In this document: piece by piece, positions 1 through 8,838 of the stretch
Position numbering within the stretch: the first letter of the stretch is position 1
How the letters are laid out: every line of letters starts with the position of its first letter
Source of the DNA: an uncultured Nocardioides sp.
GTDB lineage: Bacteria > Actinomycetota > Actinomycetes > Propionibacteriales > Nocardioidaceae
Reading direction: 5' to 3'
DNA: 50,166 nt
Assembly: GCF_946885725.1 (NCBI RefSeq)
Contig: NZ_CAMPGZ010000004.1
Coordinates: 1-50,166 of the forward strand
Program-made: the position numbers and the translations under genes
Notes under the pieces: model-generated
The model's database searches: none
What the model saw: only the letters and a program-made list of their open reading frames with translations
Told to the model about the DNA's origin: nothing

Positions 1-163
1 CGGCGACGACCAGCACGAGCATGGTGATCAGCGACCAGAAGATCCGGTGCGCGAGGATCTCGGTCGCGCTGGCGGGCTCGAGCAGCGGGAAGTAGAGCGG
101 GAACAGCCCCCACATCAGGTACGCGGCCGCCCCCAGGACGAAACCGCGGCTGTTCTCGGACAC
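1..163 (-). CDS. rarD: RarD-like EamA-family permease (5' end only, cut by window edge)
   Basis: Only the first 54 codons are present, read leftwards from a GTG at 163 off the window edge. The translation begins VSENSRGFVLGAAAYLMWGL and continues with FPLYFPLL and EILAHRIFWS, the signature N-terminus of RarD-type members of the drug/metabolite transporter superfamily (ten-helix inner-membrane permeases, substrate usually unknown). The first transmembrane helix and the start of the second are visible. The gene lies downstream of korAB on the same strand with about 60 bp between them. The family call is firm; the function is not. Confidence 0.72.
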   Translation of the reverse strand, partial: MSENSRGFVLGAAAYLMWGLFPLYFPLLEPASATEILAHRIFWSLITMLVLVVA

Positions 164-226
164 CCCTGCAGGCTACAGGGCGTCAGGACCAAAGGCAGGG
201 TTTACCTCTGACGTGAGACGGGACCG

Positions 227-1303
227 TCAGGCGACGGTCCAGGTGTCCCCGCTGTTGAGCAGCCCGGCGAGCGCGGCCTTCTGTTCGCCCGCGCCGTCGC
301 TCTCGCGCGCCGTGCGAACCTGCTCGCGGGCGAGGTCGTCGTACGTCGGGTGCTGGACCTGCCGGAAGATTCCGATCGGCGCGCGGTGGAGCACGCCGGC
401 GTCGGTCAGCCGCGACAGCGCGAACGCCGTGGTGGGGTCCTCGCTGTGCGCGTCGTGGACCAGCAGGTCGGAGTCGTCGACGTCCGCCACCTCGACGGCG
501 AAGACCGAGCCGGTCTCCTTGTCGCGGACGACGCCGTACTGCAGCTCGCTGCCGAACCGGATCTGCTCGCCGTGCACGAGCGGGATGATCGCGTCGGACC
601 GGGTCTGGTTGTCCTTGATCGCGTCGAACGCGCCGTCGTTGAAGATCGGGCAGTTCTGGTAGATCTCGACGAGCGCCGTGCCGCGGTGCGCGGCCGCCGC
701 GGACAGCACCGACGTGAGGTGCTTGCGGTCGGAGTCGATGGTGCGGGCGACGAACGTGCCCTCGGCGCCGAGTGCGAGCGACACCGGGTTGAACGGGTTG
801 TCCAGCGACCCCATCGGCGTCGACTTGGTGACCTTGCCGAGCTCGGAGGTGGGGGAGTACTGGCCCTTGGTGAGCCCGTAGATCCGGTTGTTGAAGAGCA
901 GGATCTTGAGGTTCACGTTGCGGCGCAGCGCGTGGATCAGGTGGTTGCCGCCGATCGACAGCGCGTCGCCGTCACCGGTGACCACCCACACCGACAGGTC
1001 CTCGCGCGCGGTCGCCAGGCCCGTCGCGATGGCCGGCGCACGCCCGTGGATGGAGTGCATCCCGTAGGTGTCGAGGTAGTAGGGGAACCGGCTCGAGCAA
1101 CCGATACCGCTGACGAACACGATGTTCTCGCGCTTGAGGCCCAGCTCGGGCAGGAAGCCCTGCACGGCGGCCAACACGGCGTAGTCGCCGCAGCCGGGGC
1201 ACCAGCGCACCTCCTGGTCGGAGGTGTACTCCTTGCGGTTCTGCGGCTCGTCGCTGGTGGGGACGCCGCGCAGGCCCGGGAAGGGCAGCTCGGTGGTGCT
1301 CAC
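227..1303 (-). CDS. korB: 2-oxoacid:ferredoxin oxidoreductase, beta subunit (KorB-type)
   Basis: Thiamine-diphosphate and iron-sulfur subunit of a 2-oxoacid (probably 2-oxoglutarate):ferredoxin oxidoreductase, 358 aa. With KorA it converts 2-oxoglutarate and CoA to succinyl-CoA, CO2 and reduced ferredoxin in the cytoplasm. Visible signatures are RWCPGCGDYAVL (Cys35 and Cys38) and GIGCSSRFPYY, both Fe-S ligand regions; GDGDALSIGGNHLIH with LLFNNRIYGLTKGQ, the ThDP/Mg site; and YQNCPIFND, the fourth Cys. The GTG start at 1303 overlaps the korA stop as GTGA, so the two are translationally coupled. Reading further upstream in this frame gives only a shadow of korA. Substrate choice rests on family resemblance to actinobacterial KorAB. 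Confidence 0.93.
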   Translation of the reverse strand: MSTTELPFPGLRGVPTSDEPQNRKEYTSDQEVRWCPGCGDYAVLAAVQGFLPELGLKRENIVFVSGIGCSSRFPYYLDTYGMHSIHGRAPAIATGLATAREDLSVWVVTGDGDALSIGGNHLIHALRRNVNLKILLFNNRIYGLTKGQYSPTSELGKVTKSTPMGSLDNPFNPVSLALGAEGTFVARTIDSDRKHLTSVLSAAAAHRGTALVEIYQNCPIFNDGAFDAIKDNQTRSDAIIPLVHGEQIRFGSELQYGVVRDKETGSVFAVEVADVDDSDLLVHDAHSEDPTTAFALSRLTDAGVLHRAPIGIFRQVQHPTYDDLAREQVRTARESDGAGEQKAALAGLLNSGDTWTVA

Positions 1304-3243
1304 GAGTTGATCTCCTCGGTCTCGGCCTCGACGATCGTGTCGTCCGAGGCGTGTCCGGTGGACTCGATCAGGTGGGTGACGGCCTCGGCGAGCTCGGCCG
1401 CACGCAGCGGCAGGCCACGGACGTGGTTGTAGCCGACCACGTCGACGAGGTACTTCGCGCGCAGCAGCATCGAGAGCTGGCCGAGGTTCATCTCGGGGAC
1501 CATGACCGCGTCGTACCTCTTGAGCACGTCGCCGAGGTCCTTGGGGAACGGGTTGAGGTGGCGCAGGTGCGCCTGGGCGACCTTGAGGCCGGCGTCGCGG
1601 ACCTGGCGCACCGCCGCCCCGATGGGGCCGTACGTCGAGCCCCACCCGAGCAGCAGCACGCGGGCGTCGCCGGTCGGGTCGTCCACCTCGAGCGGCGGGA
1701 TCGTGTCGGCGATCCGCTCGACCTTGGCCGCGCGGGTGCGCACCATCAGGTCGTGGTTGGCCGGGTCGTAGGAGATGTTGCCGTGCCCGTCGCCCTTCTC
1801 CAGGCCTCCGATGCGGTGCTCGAGACCGGGCGTGCCGGGGACCGCCCACGGGCGGGCCAGCGTCTCCGGGTCGCGGAGGTACGGCCAGAAGTCCTTGCCG
1901 GTGACGTTGCCGTCCTTGTCGCGGACCTCGTGGTTGGGCTCCACCGCGAACGCCGGGTCGATCTCGGGCAGCTCGTCGACGGCCGGGATCGCCCAGGGCT
2001 CGGAGCCGTTGGCGAGGTAACCGTCGGAGAGCAGCATCACCGGGGTCCGGTAGGTCACCGCGATCCGCGCAGCCTCCAGCGCCGCGTTGAAGCAGTCGGC
2101 CGGTGACTGCGGCGCGATGATCGGGACCGGCGCCTCGCCGTTGCGGCCGAACATCGCCTGCAGCAGGTCGGCCTGCTCGGTCTTGGTGGGCAGGCCGGTC
2201 GAAGGTCCGCCGCGCTGCACGTCGACGACCAGCAGCGGCAGCTCCATCATCACGCCGAGGCCGATGGTCTCGGACTTGAGCGCGATGCCGGGGCCGGACG
2301 TGGTCGTCACGCCGAGCGCGCCGCCGAACGCAGCGCCGAGGGCGGCGCCGATGCCGGCGATCTCGTCCTCGGCCTGGAACGTCGTGACACCGAAACGCTT
2401 GTGCTTGCTGAGCTCGTGGAGGATGTCCGATGCCGGCGTGATCGGGTAGGAGCCGAGGAACAGCGGCAGCCCCGCCTGCGTCGCACCGGCGATGAGACCG
2501 TAGGCCAGCGCCAGGTTGCCGGTGATGTTGCGGTAGGTGCCGGTCACCATCGGCGCGGGCTTGATCTCGTACTGGACGACGAACGTCTCCGTCGTCTCGC
2601 CGAAGTTCCAGCCCGCCTTGAACGCGGTGATGTTCGCGTCGCGGATGTCAGGGGCCTTGGTGAAGCGGCGCTCGAGGAACGTGATCGTCGGCTCGGTGGG
2701 ACGGCCGTACATCCACGACAGCAGACCCAGCGCGAACATGTTCTTCGCGCGCGCGGCGTCCTTGCGGGACAGTCCGAACTCCTTCACCGCCTCGACGGTC
2801 ATGCCGGTCAGGTCGACCGCCTGGACGTCGTAGTCGGCGAGCGGGCCGTCCGGAGAGTCGTCGTCGAGAGGGTTCTCGGCGTAGCCGGCCTTGGTGAGGT
2901 TGCGCGCGGTGAAGTCGTGGGAGTCCACGATCACCGTGCCGCCCTTCTTCAGGTCGCCCAGGTTGGCCTTGAGCGCGGCCGGGTTCATCGCCACGAGCAC
3001 ATCGGGGGAGTCGCCCGGGGTCAGGATGTCGTGGTCGGCGAAGTGGACCTGGAACGACGACACGCCCGGCAGCGTGCCCTGGGGGGCACGGATCTCCGCC
3101 GGGAAGTTGGGGAGCGTGGACAGGTCGTTGCCGAACGCCGCCGTCTCCTGGGTGAAACGGTCGCCGGTGAGCTGCATCCCGTCCCCGGAGTCCCCGGCGA
3201 ATCGAATGATCACGCGGTCGAGCTGCTTGACCTGCTTGGTCAC
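1300..3243 (-). CDS. korA: 2-oxoacid:ferredoxin oxidoreductase, fused gamma-alpha subunit (KorA-type)
   Basis: 647-aa partner of KorB. The gamma domain comes first (about residues 1-200; IIRFAGDSGDGMQLTGDRF near the N-terminus), followed by the alpha pyrimidine-binding domain (from about residue 220, with GSYPITPASDILHEL and GPGIALKSETIGLGVM). This fused architecture is typical of mycobacterial and streptomycete KorA. The GTG start at 3243 has a good GGAGGG ribosome-binding site 7 nt upstream. It heads a korA-korB operon divergent from the sulfate importer. Together the subunits form an oxidative-decarboxylation enzyme producing reduced ferredoxin, a plausible donor for the NADH-module-less complex I encoded at 10852-19640. 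Confidence 0.93.
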   Translation of the reverse strand: MTKQVKQLDRVIIRFAGDSGDGMQLTGDRFTQETAAFGNDLSTLPNFPAEIRAPQGTLPGVSSFQVHFADHDILTPGDSPDVLVAMNPAALKANLGDLKKGGTVIVDSHDFTARNLTKAGYAENPLDDDSPDGPLADYDVQAVDLTGMTVEAVKEFGLSRKDAARAKNMFALGLLSWMYGRPTEPTITFLERRFTKAPDIRDANITAFKAGWNFGETTETFVVQYEIKPAPMVTGTYRNITGNLALAYGLIAGATQAGLPLFLGSYPITPASDILHELSKHKRFGVTTFQAEDEIAGIGAALGAAFGGALGVTTTSGPGIALKSETIGLGVMMELPLLVVDVQRGGPSTGLPTKTEQADLLQAMFGRNGEAPVPIIAPQSPADCFNAALEAARIAVTYRTPVMLLSDGYLANGSEPWAIPAVDELPEIDPAFAVEPNHEVRDKDGNVTGKDFWPYLRDPETLARPWAVPGTPGLEHRIGGLEKGDGHGNISYDPANHDLMVRTRAAKVERIADTIPPLEVDDPTGDARVLLLGWGSTYGPIGAAVRQVRDAGLKVAQAHLRHLNPFPKDLGDVLKRYDAVMVPEMNLGQLSMLLRAKYLVDVVGYNHVRGLPLRAAELAEAVTHLIESTGHASDDTIVEAETEEINS

Positions 3244-3406
3244 GCCAGATCCCTCCGACTGAGGTGTCCCTTACCCAGTCACTCTACGACCGCGACACGC
3301 CGCGTTCACGCGCGTTCCAGAACCGCACGCCTGCCGCCGTGACGGGGCTCACGGCGTCCCGATTCGCGAGACACAGGGGTCAATGCCGGCCTTTCAACTA
3401 AAGTCG

Positions 3407-3417
3407 AGTAAGTTACT
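3407..3417. promoter_or_regulatory. Candidate operator upstream of the sulfate importer
   Basis: AGTAAGTTACT is an 11-bp perfect palindrome (5-bp arms) in a locally AT-rich part of the 228-bp korA/sbp divergent region, 54 bp before the sbp start codon. Similar AGT/ACT steps continue leftwards to about 3397. It may be the site of a sulfur-responsive regulator or overlap the promoter. No regulator is assigned. Confidence 0.3.
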
Positions 3418-3471
3418 GAGAAAGATACGTCCCTGGGTGGACGGGCCGAACCAGACACAGAAGAGGGTGCA

Positions 3472-4497
3472 ATGAGCATCAGGCAGAAGACCGCAGTCAC
3501 CGCGTCCGTCACCGGGCTCCTGGCACTGGCCGCGTGCGGGGGTACGTCGGCCGGCGGAGCCGAGGGCGACGGCTCGGGCGGGGAGATCAACATCGTCGGC
3601 TACTCCGTCCTGGAGCAGGCCAACACCGCCGTCATCGAGGGCTTCCAGAAGACCGACGCCGGGTCGGGCGTGACCTTCAAGACGTCGTACGGCGCCTCGG
3701 GTGACCAGAGCCGCGCCGTCGAGGCAGGGCAGGTCGCCGACGAGGTGCACTTCTCGCTCGAGCCCGACGTGACCCGGCTCGTCGACGCCGGCATCGTGGC
3801 GGAGGACTGGAAGGACAACGACACCAAGGGCGTCTGCACGCAGTCCGTCGTGGTCCTCGTCGTCCGCAGCGGCAACCCCAAGGGCATCGAGAGCTGGGAC
3901 GACCTGGCCAAGCCGGGCGTGGGCATCATCACCCCGAACCCGGCCTCGTCCGGGTCCGCGAAGTGGAACCTGCTGTCGGCGTACGGGCACGTGATCGCGA
4001 ACGGCGGCTCCGAGGCCGACGCCGAGCAGTACATCAAGGACTTCTTCGAGAACGTCGTCGCTCTGCCCGACAGCGGCCGCGACGCGACGACGGCGTTCGA
4101 GAACGGCAACGGCGACGTGCTGCTCTCCTACGAGAACGAGGCGATCCTGGCGCGCCAGAGCGGCGCCGACTTCGACTACGTCGTCCCCGACGAGACGCTG
4201 CTCATCGAGAACCCCTGCACGGTGACCGAGGACGCGTCCGAGGCGGCCTCGGCGTTCCTCGACTACCAGAAGAGCGAGGACGGACAGCGCGCGTACGCCG
4301 AGACCGGCTACCGCCCGCTCGTCGAGATCCCGGACCTGACCGTCGAGGGCGCCAATGACCCGGCCGACGCGTTCCCGGAGCCCAAGGTGCTGCAGACCGT
4401 CGACGCTGACTTCGGTGGCTGGGACGAGGCCAACACGAAGTACTTCGACGAGAACGACGGCATCATCGCCAAGCTGCAGGCCCAGGCCGGTCAGTAG
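3472..4497 (+). CDS. sbp: Sulfate/thiosulfate ABC transporter, substrate-binding lipoprotein
   Basis: Extracytoplasmic sulfate-binding lipoprotein, 341 aa. It has a basic N-terminus, a hydrophobic stretch and the lipobox LALAAC, so Cys22 should be lipidated. The mature part has the Sbp/CysP fold signatures: a YSVLEQAN start, YGASGDQSRAVEAGQVADEV, and PNPASSGSAKWNLL in the anion-binding region. It is the first gene of sbp-cysT-cysW-cysA, with only 2 bp to cysT. The order (binding protein, two permeases, ATPase) and the CysT/CysW pair make sulfate import the clear role. Thiosulfate may also be carried. Confidence 0.93.
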   Translation: MSIRQKTAVTASVTGLLALAACGGTSAGGAEGDGSGGEINIVGYSVLEQANTAVIEGFQKTDAGSGVTFKTSYGASGDQSRAVEAGQVADEVHFSLEPDVTRLVDAGIVAEDWKDNDTKGVCTQSVVVLVVRSGNPKGIESWDDLAKPGVGIITPNPASSGSAKWNLLSAYGHVIANGGSEADAEQYIKDFFENVVALPDSGRDATTAFENGNGDVLLSYENEAILARQSGADFDYVVPDETLLIENPCTVTEDASEAASAFLDYQKSEDGQRAYAETGYRPLVEIPDLTVEGANDPADAFPEPKVLQTVDADFGGWDEANTKYFDENDGIIAKLQAQAGQ

Positions 4498-4499
4498 GC

Positions 4500-5345
4500 A
4501 TGTCCACCATCGCGTCCGCGGCGGGCGGACGGGCGCTGTCGCGCCGGTCCGCCCGCTCCGGTGGTCTGACCCGTGCCTCCGGGCTCGGTCTCGGCATCGC
4601 GATGACGTGGTTCAGCCTCCTCGTGCTCATCCCGCTCTCCGCGGTCGTCGTCAAGGCGGCCGGCGGCGGGATCGAGACGTTCGTGGAGACGCTGACCAAC
4701 GGCCAGACGTTGGCTGCACTCCGTCTGACCGTCGTCACCTCGGTGCTGGTGACCGCGCTCAACATGGTGATGGGAACGCTCATCGCCTGGGTCCTCGTGC
4801 GGGACCGGTTCCCCGGCAAGCGCGTCCTCGACGTCGTCATCGACATCCCGTTCGCGCTGCCGACGATCGTGGCCGGCCTGGTGCTGCTGTCGCTGTACGG
4901 CGCGACGAGCCCCGTCGGCGTCGACGTCGCCAACACGCGCAAGGCAGTCTTCCTCGCGCTGGCGTTCGTGACCCTGCCCTTCATCGTGCGCACCGTCCAG
5001 CCCGTGCTCGAGGAGCTCGAGTCGGACGTCGAGGAGGCGGCAGCCTCGCTGGGGGCGAGTCCGTTCACGACGCTGCGCCGCGTCCTGCTGCCCACGCTGG
5101 CTCCGGCGATCTTCGCCGGCGCTGCGCTGTCGTTCGCGCGCGGCATCAGCGAGTACGGCTCGCTCGTCCTGCTCAGCGGCAACCTGCCCGGCCGGACCGA
5201 GGTGACGTCGGTGCGCGTGCTGACCTACCTCGAGGGAGGCGACACCGCAGCGGCCGCGGCCGTGGCGACCGTGATGCTGGTCGTCGCGCTGCTGGCGATC
5301 GTGACGCTCGACCTCATCCAGCGGAGGGTGGCGCGCCGTGGTTAG
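4500..5345 (+). CDS. cysT: Sulfate ABC transporter permease CysT (CysU)
   Basis: Inner-membrane permease of 281 aa with about six predicted transmembrane helices. The cytoplasmic EAA loop that docks on the ATPase is visible as EEAAASLGASPFTTLRRVLL (about residues 178-197). The sequence DIPFALPTIVAGLVLLSLYG is characteristic of CysT/ModB permeases. It pairs with CysW as a heterodimer. The ATG start lies 2 bp after the sbp stop and the 3' end overlaps cysW by 8 bp, so the two permeases are translationally coupled. Confidence 0.93.
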   Translation: MSTIASAAGGRALSRRSARSGGLTRASGLGLGIAMTWFSLLVLIPLSAVVVKAAGGGIETFVETLTNGQTLAALRLTVVTSVLVTALNMVMGTLIAWVLVRDRFPGKRVLDVVIDIPFALPTIVAGLVLLSLYGATSPVGVDVANTRKAVFLALAFVTLPFIVRTVQPVLEELESDVEEAAASLGASPFTTLRRVLLPTLAPAIFAGAALSFARGISEYGSLVLLSGNLPGRTEVTSVRVLTYLEGGDTAAAAAVATVMLVVALLAIVTLDLIQRRVARRG

Positions 5346-6147
5346 GCCGGGGCCCGTCGTCCGCTGGACGCTGCGCATCGTCGTGGTGACCTACCTGTTC
5401 TTCCTGGTGGCCTGGCCGAGCTCGCTGGTCGTCCAGCGCACCTTCGAGGACGGCTTGGGGTCGCTGCAGACGGCGCTCGCCGACCCCGACGTCACGCACG
5501 CGCTCAAGCTCACCCTCCTCGTCGCCGTGACGGCGGTGGTGATCAACCTCGTCTTCGGCGTGGGTGTCTCGCTGCTGCTCGTCCGCTACGAGTTCCCCGG
5601 CCGGCGGTTGCTGTCGGCGCTGATCGACGTACCGCTGTCGGTGTCGCCCGTGGTCGTCGGCCTCGCCCTGGTGCTCGTCTACAACGGCCGCACCGGCTGG
5701 TTCGGGCCGGCCCTGGAGGAGAACGGGATCAGGGTGATCTTCAACGAGCCGGGCATGATCATGGCCACCTGCTTCGTGGCGCTGCCGCTGGTGGTCCGTG
5801 AGGTCGTGCCGGTGCTCGAGGAGATCGGTGACGAGCAGGAGCAGGCCGCGCGCAGCCTGGGTGCCAACGCCCGTCAGACGTTCTGGCGGATCACGCTGCC
5901 GAGCATCAAGTGGGCCGTCGTGTACGGCGTGGTGCTCAGCCTGGCGCGGTCGCTCGGCGAGTTCGGCGCGGTCAAGGTCGTCTCGGGCAACGTCGCCGGC
6001 GACACCCAGCTCGCCACGCTGCTCGTCCAGCAGCGGTACCAGAACTTCCAGCAGGAGACGGCGTACGCGGTCTCCTTCCTCCTCGCCTTCGCGGCGGTGC
6101 TCTGCATCGTCGTGGTGGCGCTGCTTCGCCCGAAGGAACAGCAATGA
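5338..6147 (+). CDS. cysW: Sulfate ABC transporter permease CysW
   Basis: Second inner-membrane permease of the sulfate importer, 269 aa, with about six hydrophobic helices. [20 protein letters not shown] is the CysW counterpart of the CysT motif. The EAA loop is [38 protein letters not shown] matches the conserved CysW C-terminal half. The GTG start at 5338 lies inside the cysT 3' end and the TGA overlaps the cysA ATG, so four importer genes form one tightly packed transcript. Confidence 0.93.
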   Translation: MVRPGPVVRWTLRIVVVTYLFFLVAWPSSLVVQRTFEDGLGSLQTALADPDVTHALKLTLLVAVTAVVINLVFGVGVSLLLVRYEFPGRRLLSALIDVPLSVSPVVVGLALVLVYNGRTGWFGPALEENGIRVIFNEPGMIMATCFVALPLVVREVVPVLEEIGDEQEQAARSLGANARQTFWRITLPSIKWAVVYGVVLSLARSLGEFGAVKVVSGNVAGDTQLATLLVQQRYQNFQQETAYAVSFLLAFAAVLCIVVVALLRPKEQQ

Positions 6148-7136
6148 GTATCGAGGTCCGCAACGTCAGCAAGAGGTTCGGGGACTTCGTCGCGCTCGAC
6201 GACGTCTCCGTGTCCATCCCCACCGGACAGCTCACCGCGCTGCTCGGTCCCAGCGGCGGCGGCAAGTCGACGTTGCTGCGAATCATCGCCGGCCTGGAGA
6301 ACGCCGACGAGGGCACCATCGAGATCGAGGGTGTCGAGGCCACACACCTGCCGCCGCAGAAGCGCAACGTCGGCTTCGTGTTCCAGCACTACGCCGCGTT
6401 CAAGCACATGAACGTCGCCAAGAACGTCGCGTTCGGGCTGGAGATCCGCAAGCGGCCGAAGGCCGAGGTGCAGCGACGGGTGGACGAGCTGCTGAAGCTC
6501 GTCCACCTGCAGCAGTTCGCGCACCGGCTGCCCGCGCAGCTCTCCGGCGGTCAGCGCCAGCGCATGGCGCTCGCCCGCGCGCTCGCGGTGGAGCCGACCG
6601 TGCTGCTGCTCGACGAGCCGTTCGGCGCGCTCGACGCCAAGGTGCGCAAGGAGCTGCGCGACTGGCTGCGCCGGCTGCACGACGAGGTGCAGGTGACGAC
6701 CGTGTTCGTTACCCACGACCAGGAGGAGGCCCTCGAGGTCGCCGACGAGATCGTGGTGATCAACGACGGCCGCATCGAGCAGGTCGGCACGCCCGACGAG
6801 CTGTACGACGAGCCCGCGAACGACTTCGTGATGTCGTTCCTCGGCGAGGTCACGCGGCTCGACGGCGTGCTGATCCGGCCGCACGACATCGACATCCTCA
6901 GCGCGCCGCCTGCAGTCACCGACGGCGCCGTACCCGGCACCGTCACGCGGATGCTGCGCGTCGGCTTCGAGGTGCGCGTGACCGTGCGCTCGGACGTGGG
7001 GGACGACGTCGCGGTGGTGCTCAGCCGCGCGGAGGCGCGCGGCTCGGGTCTGACCGAGGGCGCGTCGGTGTGGCTGGCTCCGCACCGTGGCGCCCAGACA
7101 GTGGCGGCCAGGCGGGCTGCAGGGGTGCCTGCCTAG
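6144..7136 (+). CDS. cysA: Sulfate ABC transporter ATP-binding protein CysA
   Basis: Cytoplasmic ATPase of the sulfate importer, 330 aa. Walker A is GPSGGGKST, the Q-loop region [13 protein letters not shown], the signature [15 protein letters not shown], Walker [13 protein letters not shown], and the switch His lies in VTHDQEEAL. The C-terminal ~90 residues form a TOBE-like regulatory domain. The ATG at 6144 overlaps the cysW stop (ATGA); a longer reading of the frame runs back through cysW and is not coding. It is the last gene of the operon, and a MITE-like inverted-repeat element begins 3 bp after its stop codon. Confidence 0.94.
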   Translation: MSIEVRNVSKRFGDFVALDDVSVSIPTGQLTALLGPSGGGKSTLLRIIAGLENADEGTIEIEGVEATHLPPQKRNVGFVFQHYAAFKHMNVAKNVAFGLEIRKRPKAEVQRRVDELLKLVHLQQFAHRLPAQLSGGQRQRMALARALAVEPTVLLLDEPFGALDAKVRKELRDWLRRLHDEVQVTTVFVTHDQEEALEVADEIVVINDGRIEQVGTPDELYDEPANDFVMSFLGEVTRLDGVLIRPHDIDILSAPPAVTDGAVPGTVTRMLRVGFEVRVTVRSDVGDDVAVVLSRAEARGSGLTEGASVWLAPHRGAQTVAARRAAGVPA

Positions 7137-7138
7137 CC

Positions 7139-7361
7139 AGGGCCTGTCTCCCGAATTCAGTTGGCCTGCTGCGCGCCGCCCGGCACGCACGCTGGCGGCG
7201 TTGCCGTCACTCGACGGGCCGCCGGCCCGCCGTCGCTCCGGCGCCAAGCCACCACCCCAACGAATCGCTCCGCAGGCTCCGCGATTCGCCGGGGACCCCG
7301 GTAAGTCGATCGCACGCACCGGACGACGCTCGCGACGGCCAGAATTGGGGAGACAGGCCCT
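7139..7361. repeat. MITE-like element with terminal inverted repeats
   Basis: AGGGCCTGTCTCCC (7139-7152) recurs as its exact reverse complement at 7348-7361. Allowing gaps, the similarity continues inward about 10 more bases (GAATTC then TTGGCC against AATTC then TGGCC). Inside are two further palindromes: CGACGGGCC...GGCCCGCCGTCG around 7212-7235 and CGAATCGC/GCGATTCG at 7261-7288. No ORF with convincing protein features lies inside. The 223-bp size, terminal inverted repeats and internal hairpins fit a non-autonomous miniature transposable element, but no target-site duplication is obvious. It could instead be a large transcription-termination structure after cysA. Confidence 0.42.
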
Positions 7362-7382
7362 GCACCTCGGGTTCTCGGACCA

Positions 7383-7441
7383 GCGAGGGGTCACTTGTGC
7401 CGCGACACGCCGGTGACGCGGCTGAATAAGTGACCCCTCGC
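7383..7441. terminator. Two-tier hairpin between cysA and the L,D-transpeptidase gene
   Basis: GCGAGGGGTCACTT (7383-7396) and AAGTGACCCCTCGC (7428-7441) form a perfect 14-bp stem. The 31-nt loop carries an inner CCGCG/CGCGG stem (7400-7404 with 7417-7421). It lies between convergent genes (cysA on +, L,D-transpeptidase on -), where a bidirectional terminator is expected. There is no T-tract, which is usual in high-GC actinomycetes. Confidence 0.5.
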
Positions 7442-7500
7442 CGATGGGTCCGGCAGGACCTGGCGCCTGGAGCCCTGGTGGATCTGGCGGCTCCGGTGGG

Positions 7501-8673
7501 TCAGGACCAGTAGATGACGACGCGGGTGCCGAGGGGGACCTGGTCGAACAGGCTGGCCATGGCGCCGTAGTCGCGGACGTTGACGCAGCCGTGGGAGGCC
7601 CCGTTGTAGCCGTGGGCGGCGAAGTCGGGGGAGTAGTGCACGGCCTGGCCGCCGGAGAAGAACATCGCGAACGGCATCGACGTGTGGTACAGCGACGACA
7701 CGTGGTCGCGGGACTTCCGGTAGACCGAGAAGACGCCTTCGCGGGTGGGTAGCTCGGACGATCCGAACCGCACGTCGACGGTCATCTGGGTCTCGCCGTT
7801 GACCACCCAGCGCAGGCTGTTGGACGTCTTGTCGATGCACAGCGCGCGACCCACCTTGCAGCGCGGGTCGAGCGGCTGGCCGTCGGCGGGGTCGGGCGGC
7901 CGGTTGGCGAGCTCGTCCCGGGTGGGCGTGCGGGTCATGCCGACGAGCAGGTCGAGCGTGCGGCGGTCGACCTTGCCGGTCTGCGGGATGCCGCGCTTGC
8001 CCTGGAAGCCGAAGACCGCTTCGCGGGTGCGCGGGCCGTAGGTGCCGGTGACGTCGCCGAAGAACCAGGCGATCTGCCGCAGCCGGGCCTGGATGATCCG
8101 GACCTCACGGCCCCGGTCGCCGGGCTCATAGAGCGCCGGGCCGGCGCGGTTGAACAGCACGTCGGCGGTCGGCTTCTGCGACATCCGCACGAGGCGACGC
8201 CACGTGCGCGCGTCGACGACGCCGGTCTTCTCGAAGCCGCGCTTGCCCTGGAAGCCGCGAACCGCGCGCTTGGTCTCGCGGTCGTAGGTGCCGGTGACGG
8301 GCGGCGTGAACCAGAGCAGCTGGGCCAGTCGTGCCTGCAGCGCCCGCACCTTGCGGCCGCGGTCGCCCGGCTCGAGAACCGGCTCGGGCCGCCGCCCGTC
8401 GGGGACCGGCTCGACGTCGGGACGTGGGCTCGCCTCGGCGCGTGCGTCGGGGACCAGCGCTTCCACTCCGGCCACGTCGGGGGTCGGGATCTCGGTCGCC
8501 GATGTGCCCGGGACTGGCACCGACCGGGCGCGCAGCGCGGAGTCGGTGGCGTTGCTCAGTCCCAGCACGCCGTACGACGCACCTGTGGCGGTCACCAGCA
8601 CGGCCAGGGTCGCGGTAGTCGCGACGAGGGCACGCCGTAGACGTGCCCCTGCGGTCAGCTTCTCGGTCTTCAC
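7501..8673 (-). CDS. L,D-transpeptidase with two peptidoglycan-binding domains
   Basis: Secreted or membrane-anchored cell-wall enzyme, 390 aa. It begins with a basic N-terminus and a hydrophobic signal/anchor segment (about residues 14-40), followed by a Pro-rich linker. Two PG_binding_1 repeats follow, each starting EPGDRGR(K/E)VR and containing GxQGKRG (about residues 100-165 and 182-245). The C-terminal YkuD catalytic domain has the HGYNGASHGCVNVRDY active site with the nucleophilic Cys in SHGCVN. Such enzymes form 3-3 peptidoglycan cross-links. GTG start at 8673. It is monocistronic and divergent from the flavoprotein gene. Confidence 0.9.
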   Translation of the reverse strand: MKTEKLTAGARLRRALVATTATLAVLVTATGASYGVLGLSNATDSALRARSVPVPGTSATEIPTPDVAGVEALVPDARAEASPRPDVEPVPDGRRPEPVLEPGDRGRKVRALQARLAQLLWFTPPVTGTYDRETKRAVRGFQGKRGFEKTGVVDARTWRRLVRMSQKPTADVLFNRAGPALYEPGDRGREVRIIQARLRQIAWFFGDVTGTYGPRTREAVFGFQGKRGIPQTGKVDRRTLDLLVGMTRTPTRDELANRPPDPADGQPLDPRCKVGRALCIDKTSNSLRWVVNGETQMTVDVRFGSSELPTREGVFSVYRKSRDHVSSLYHTSMPFAMFFSGGQAVHYSPDFAAHGYNGASHGCVNVRDYGAMASLFDQVPLGTRVVIYWS

Positions 8674-8838
8674 GTTCCTCAGACGCTCCCCGAGGCGTCG
8701 AGGTTGCCTCCCCCGTGCCTCGTCCTGTCTTCGTCTTTACCTTTCCGCAGGCTAACGGGGCCGGCGCCCGGGGCGTCGGAGGCGCGACACGCGGGGCGGT
8801 GTGCGTGGTCCGGGTCCGGCATGGTTACCTTGTCTTCA

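Noticed and set aside
350..1432. Long plus-strand open frame opposite korB
   Set aside because: Antisense shadow in high-GC DNA; composition dominated by Arg, Val and Asp with no recognisable fold, while korB on the other strand is certain.
1304..1849. Apparent 180-residue N-terminal extension of KorB
   Set aside because: It lies wholly inside korA in another frame, is Arg/Pro/Gly-rich, and the true KorB start overlaps the korA stop as GTGA.
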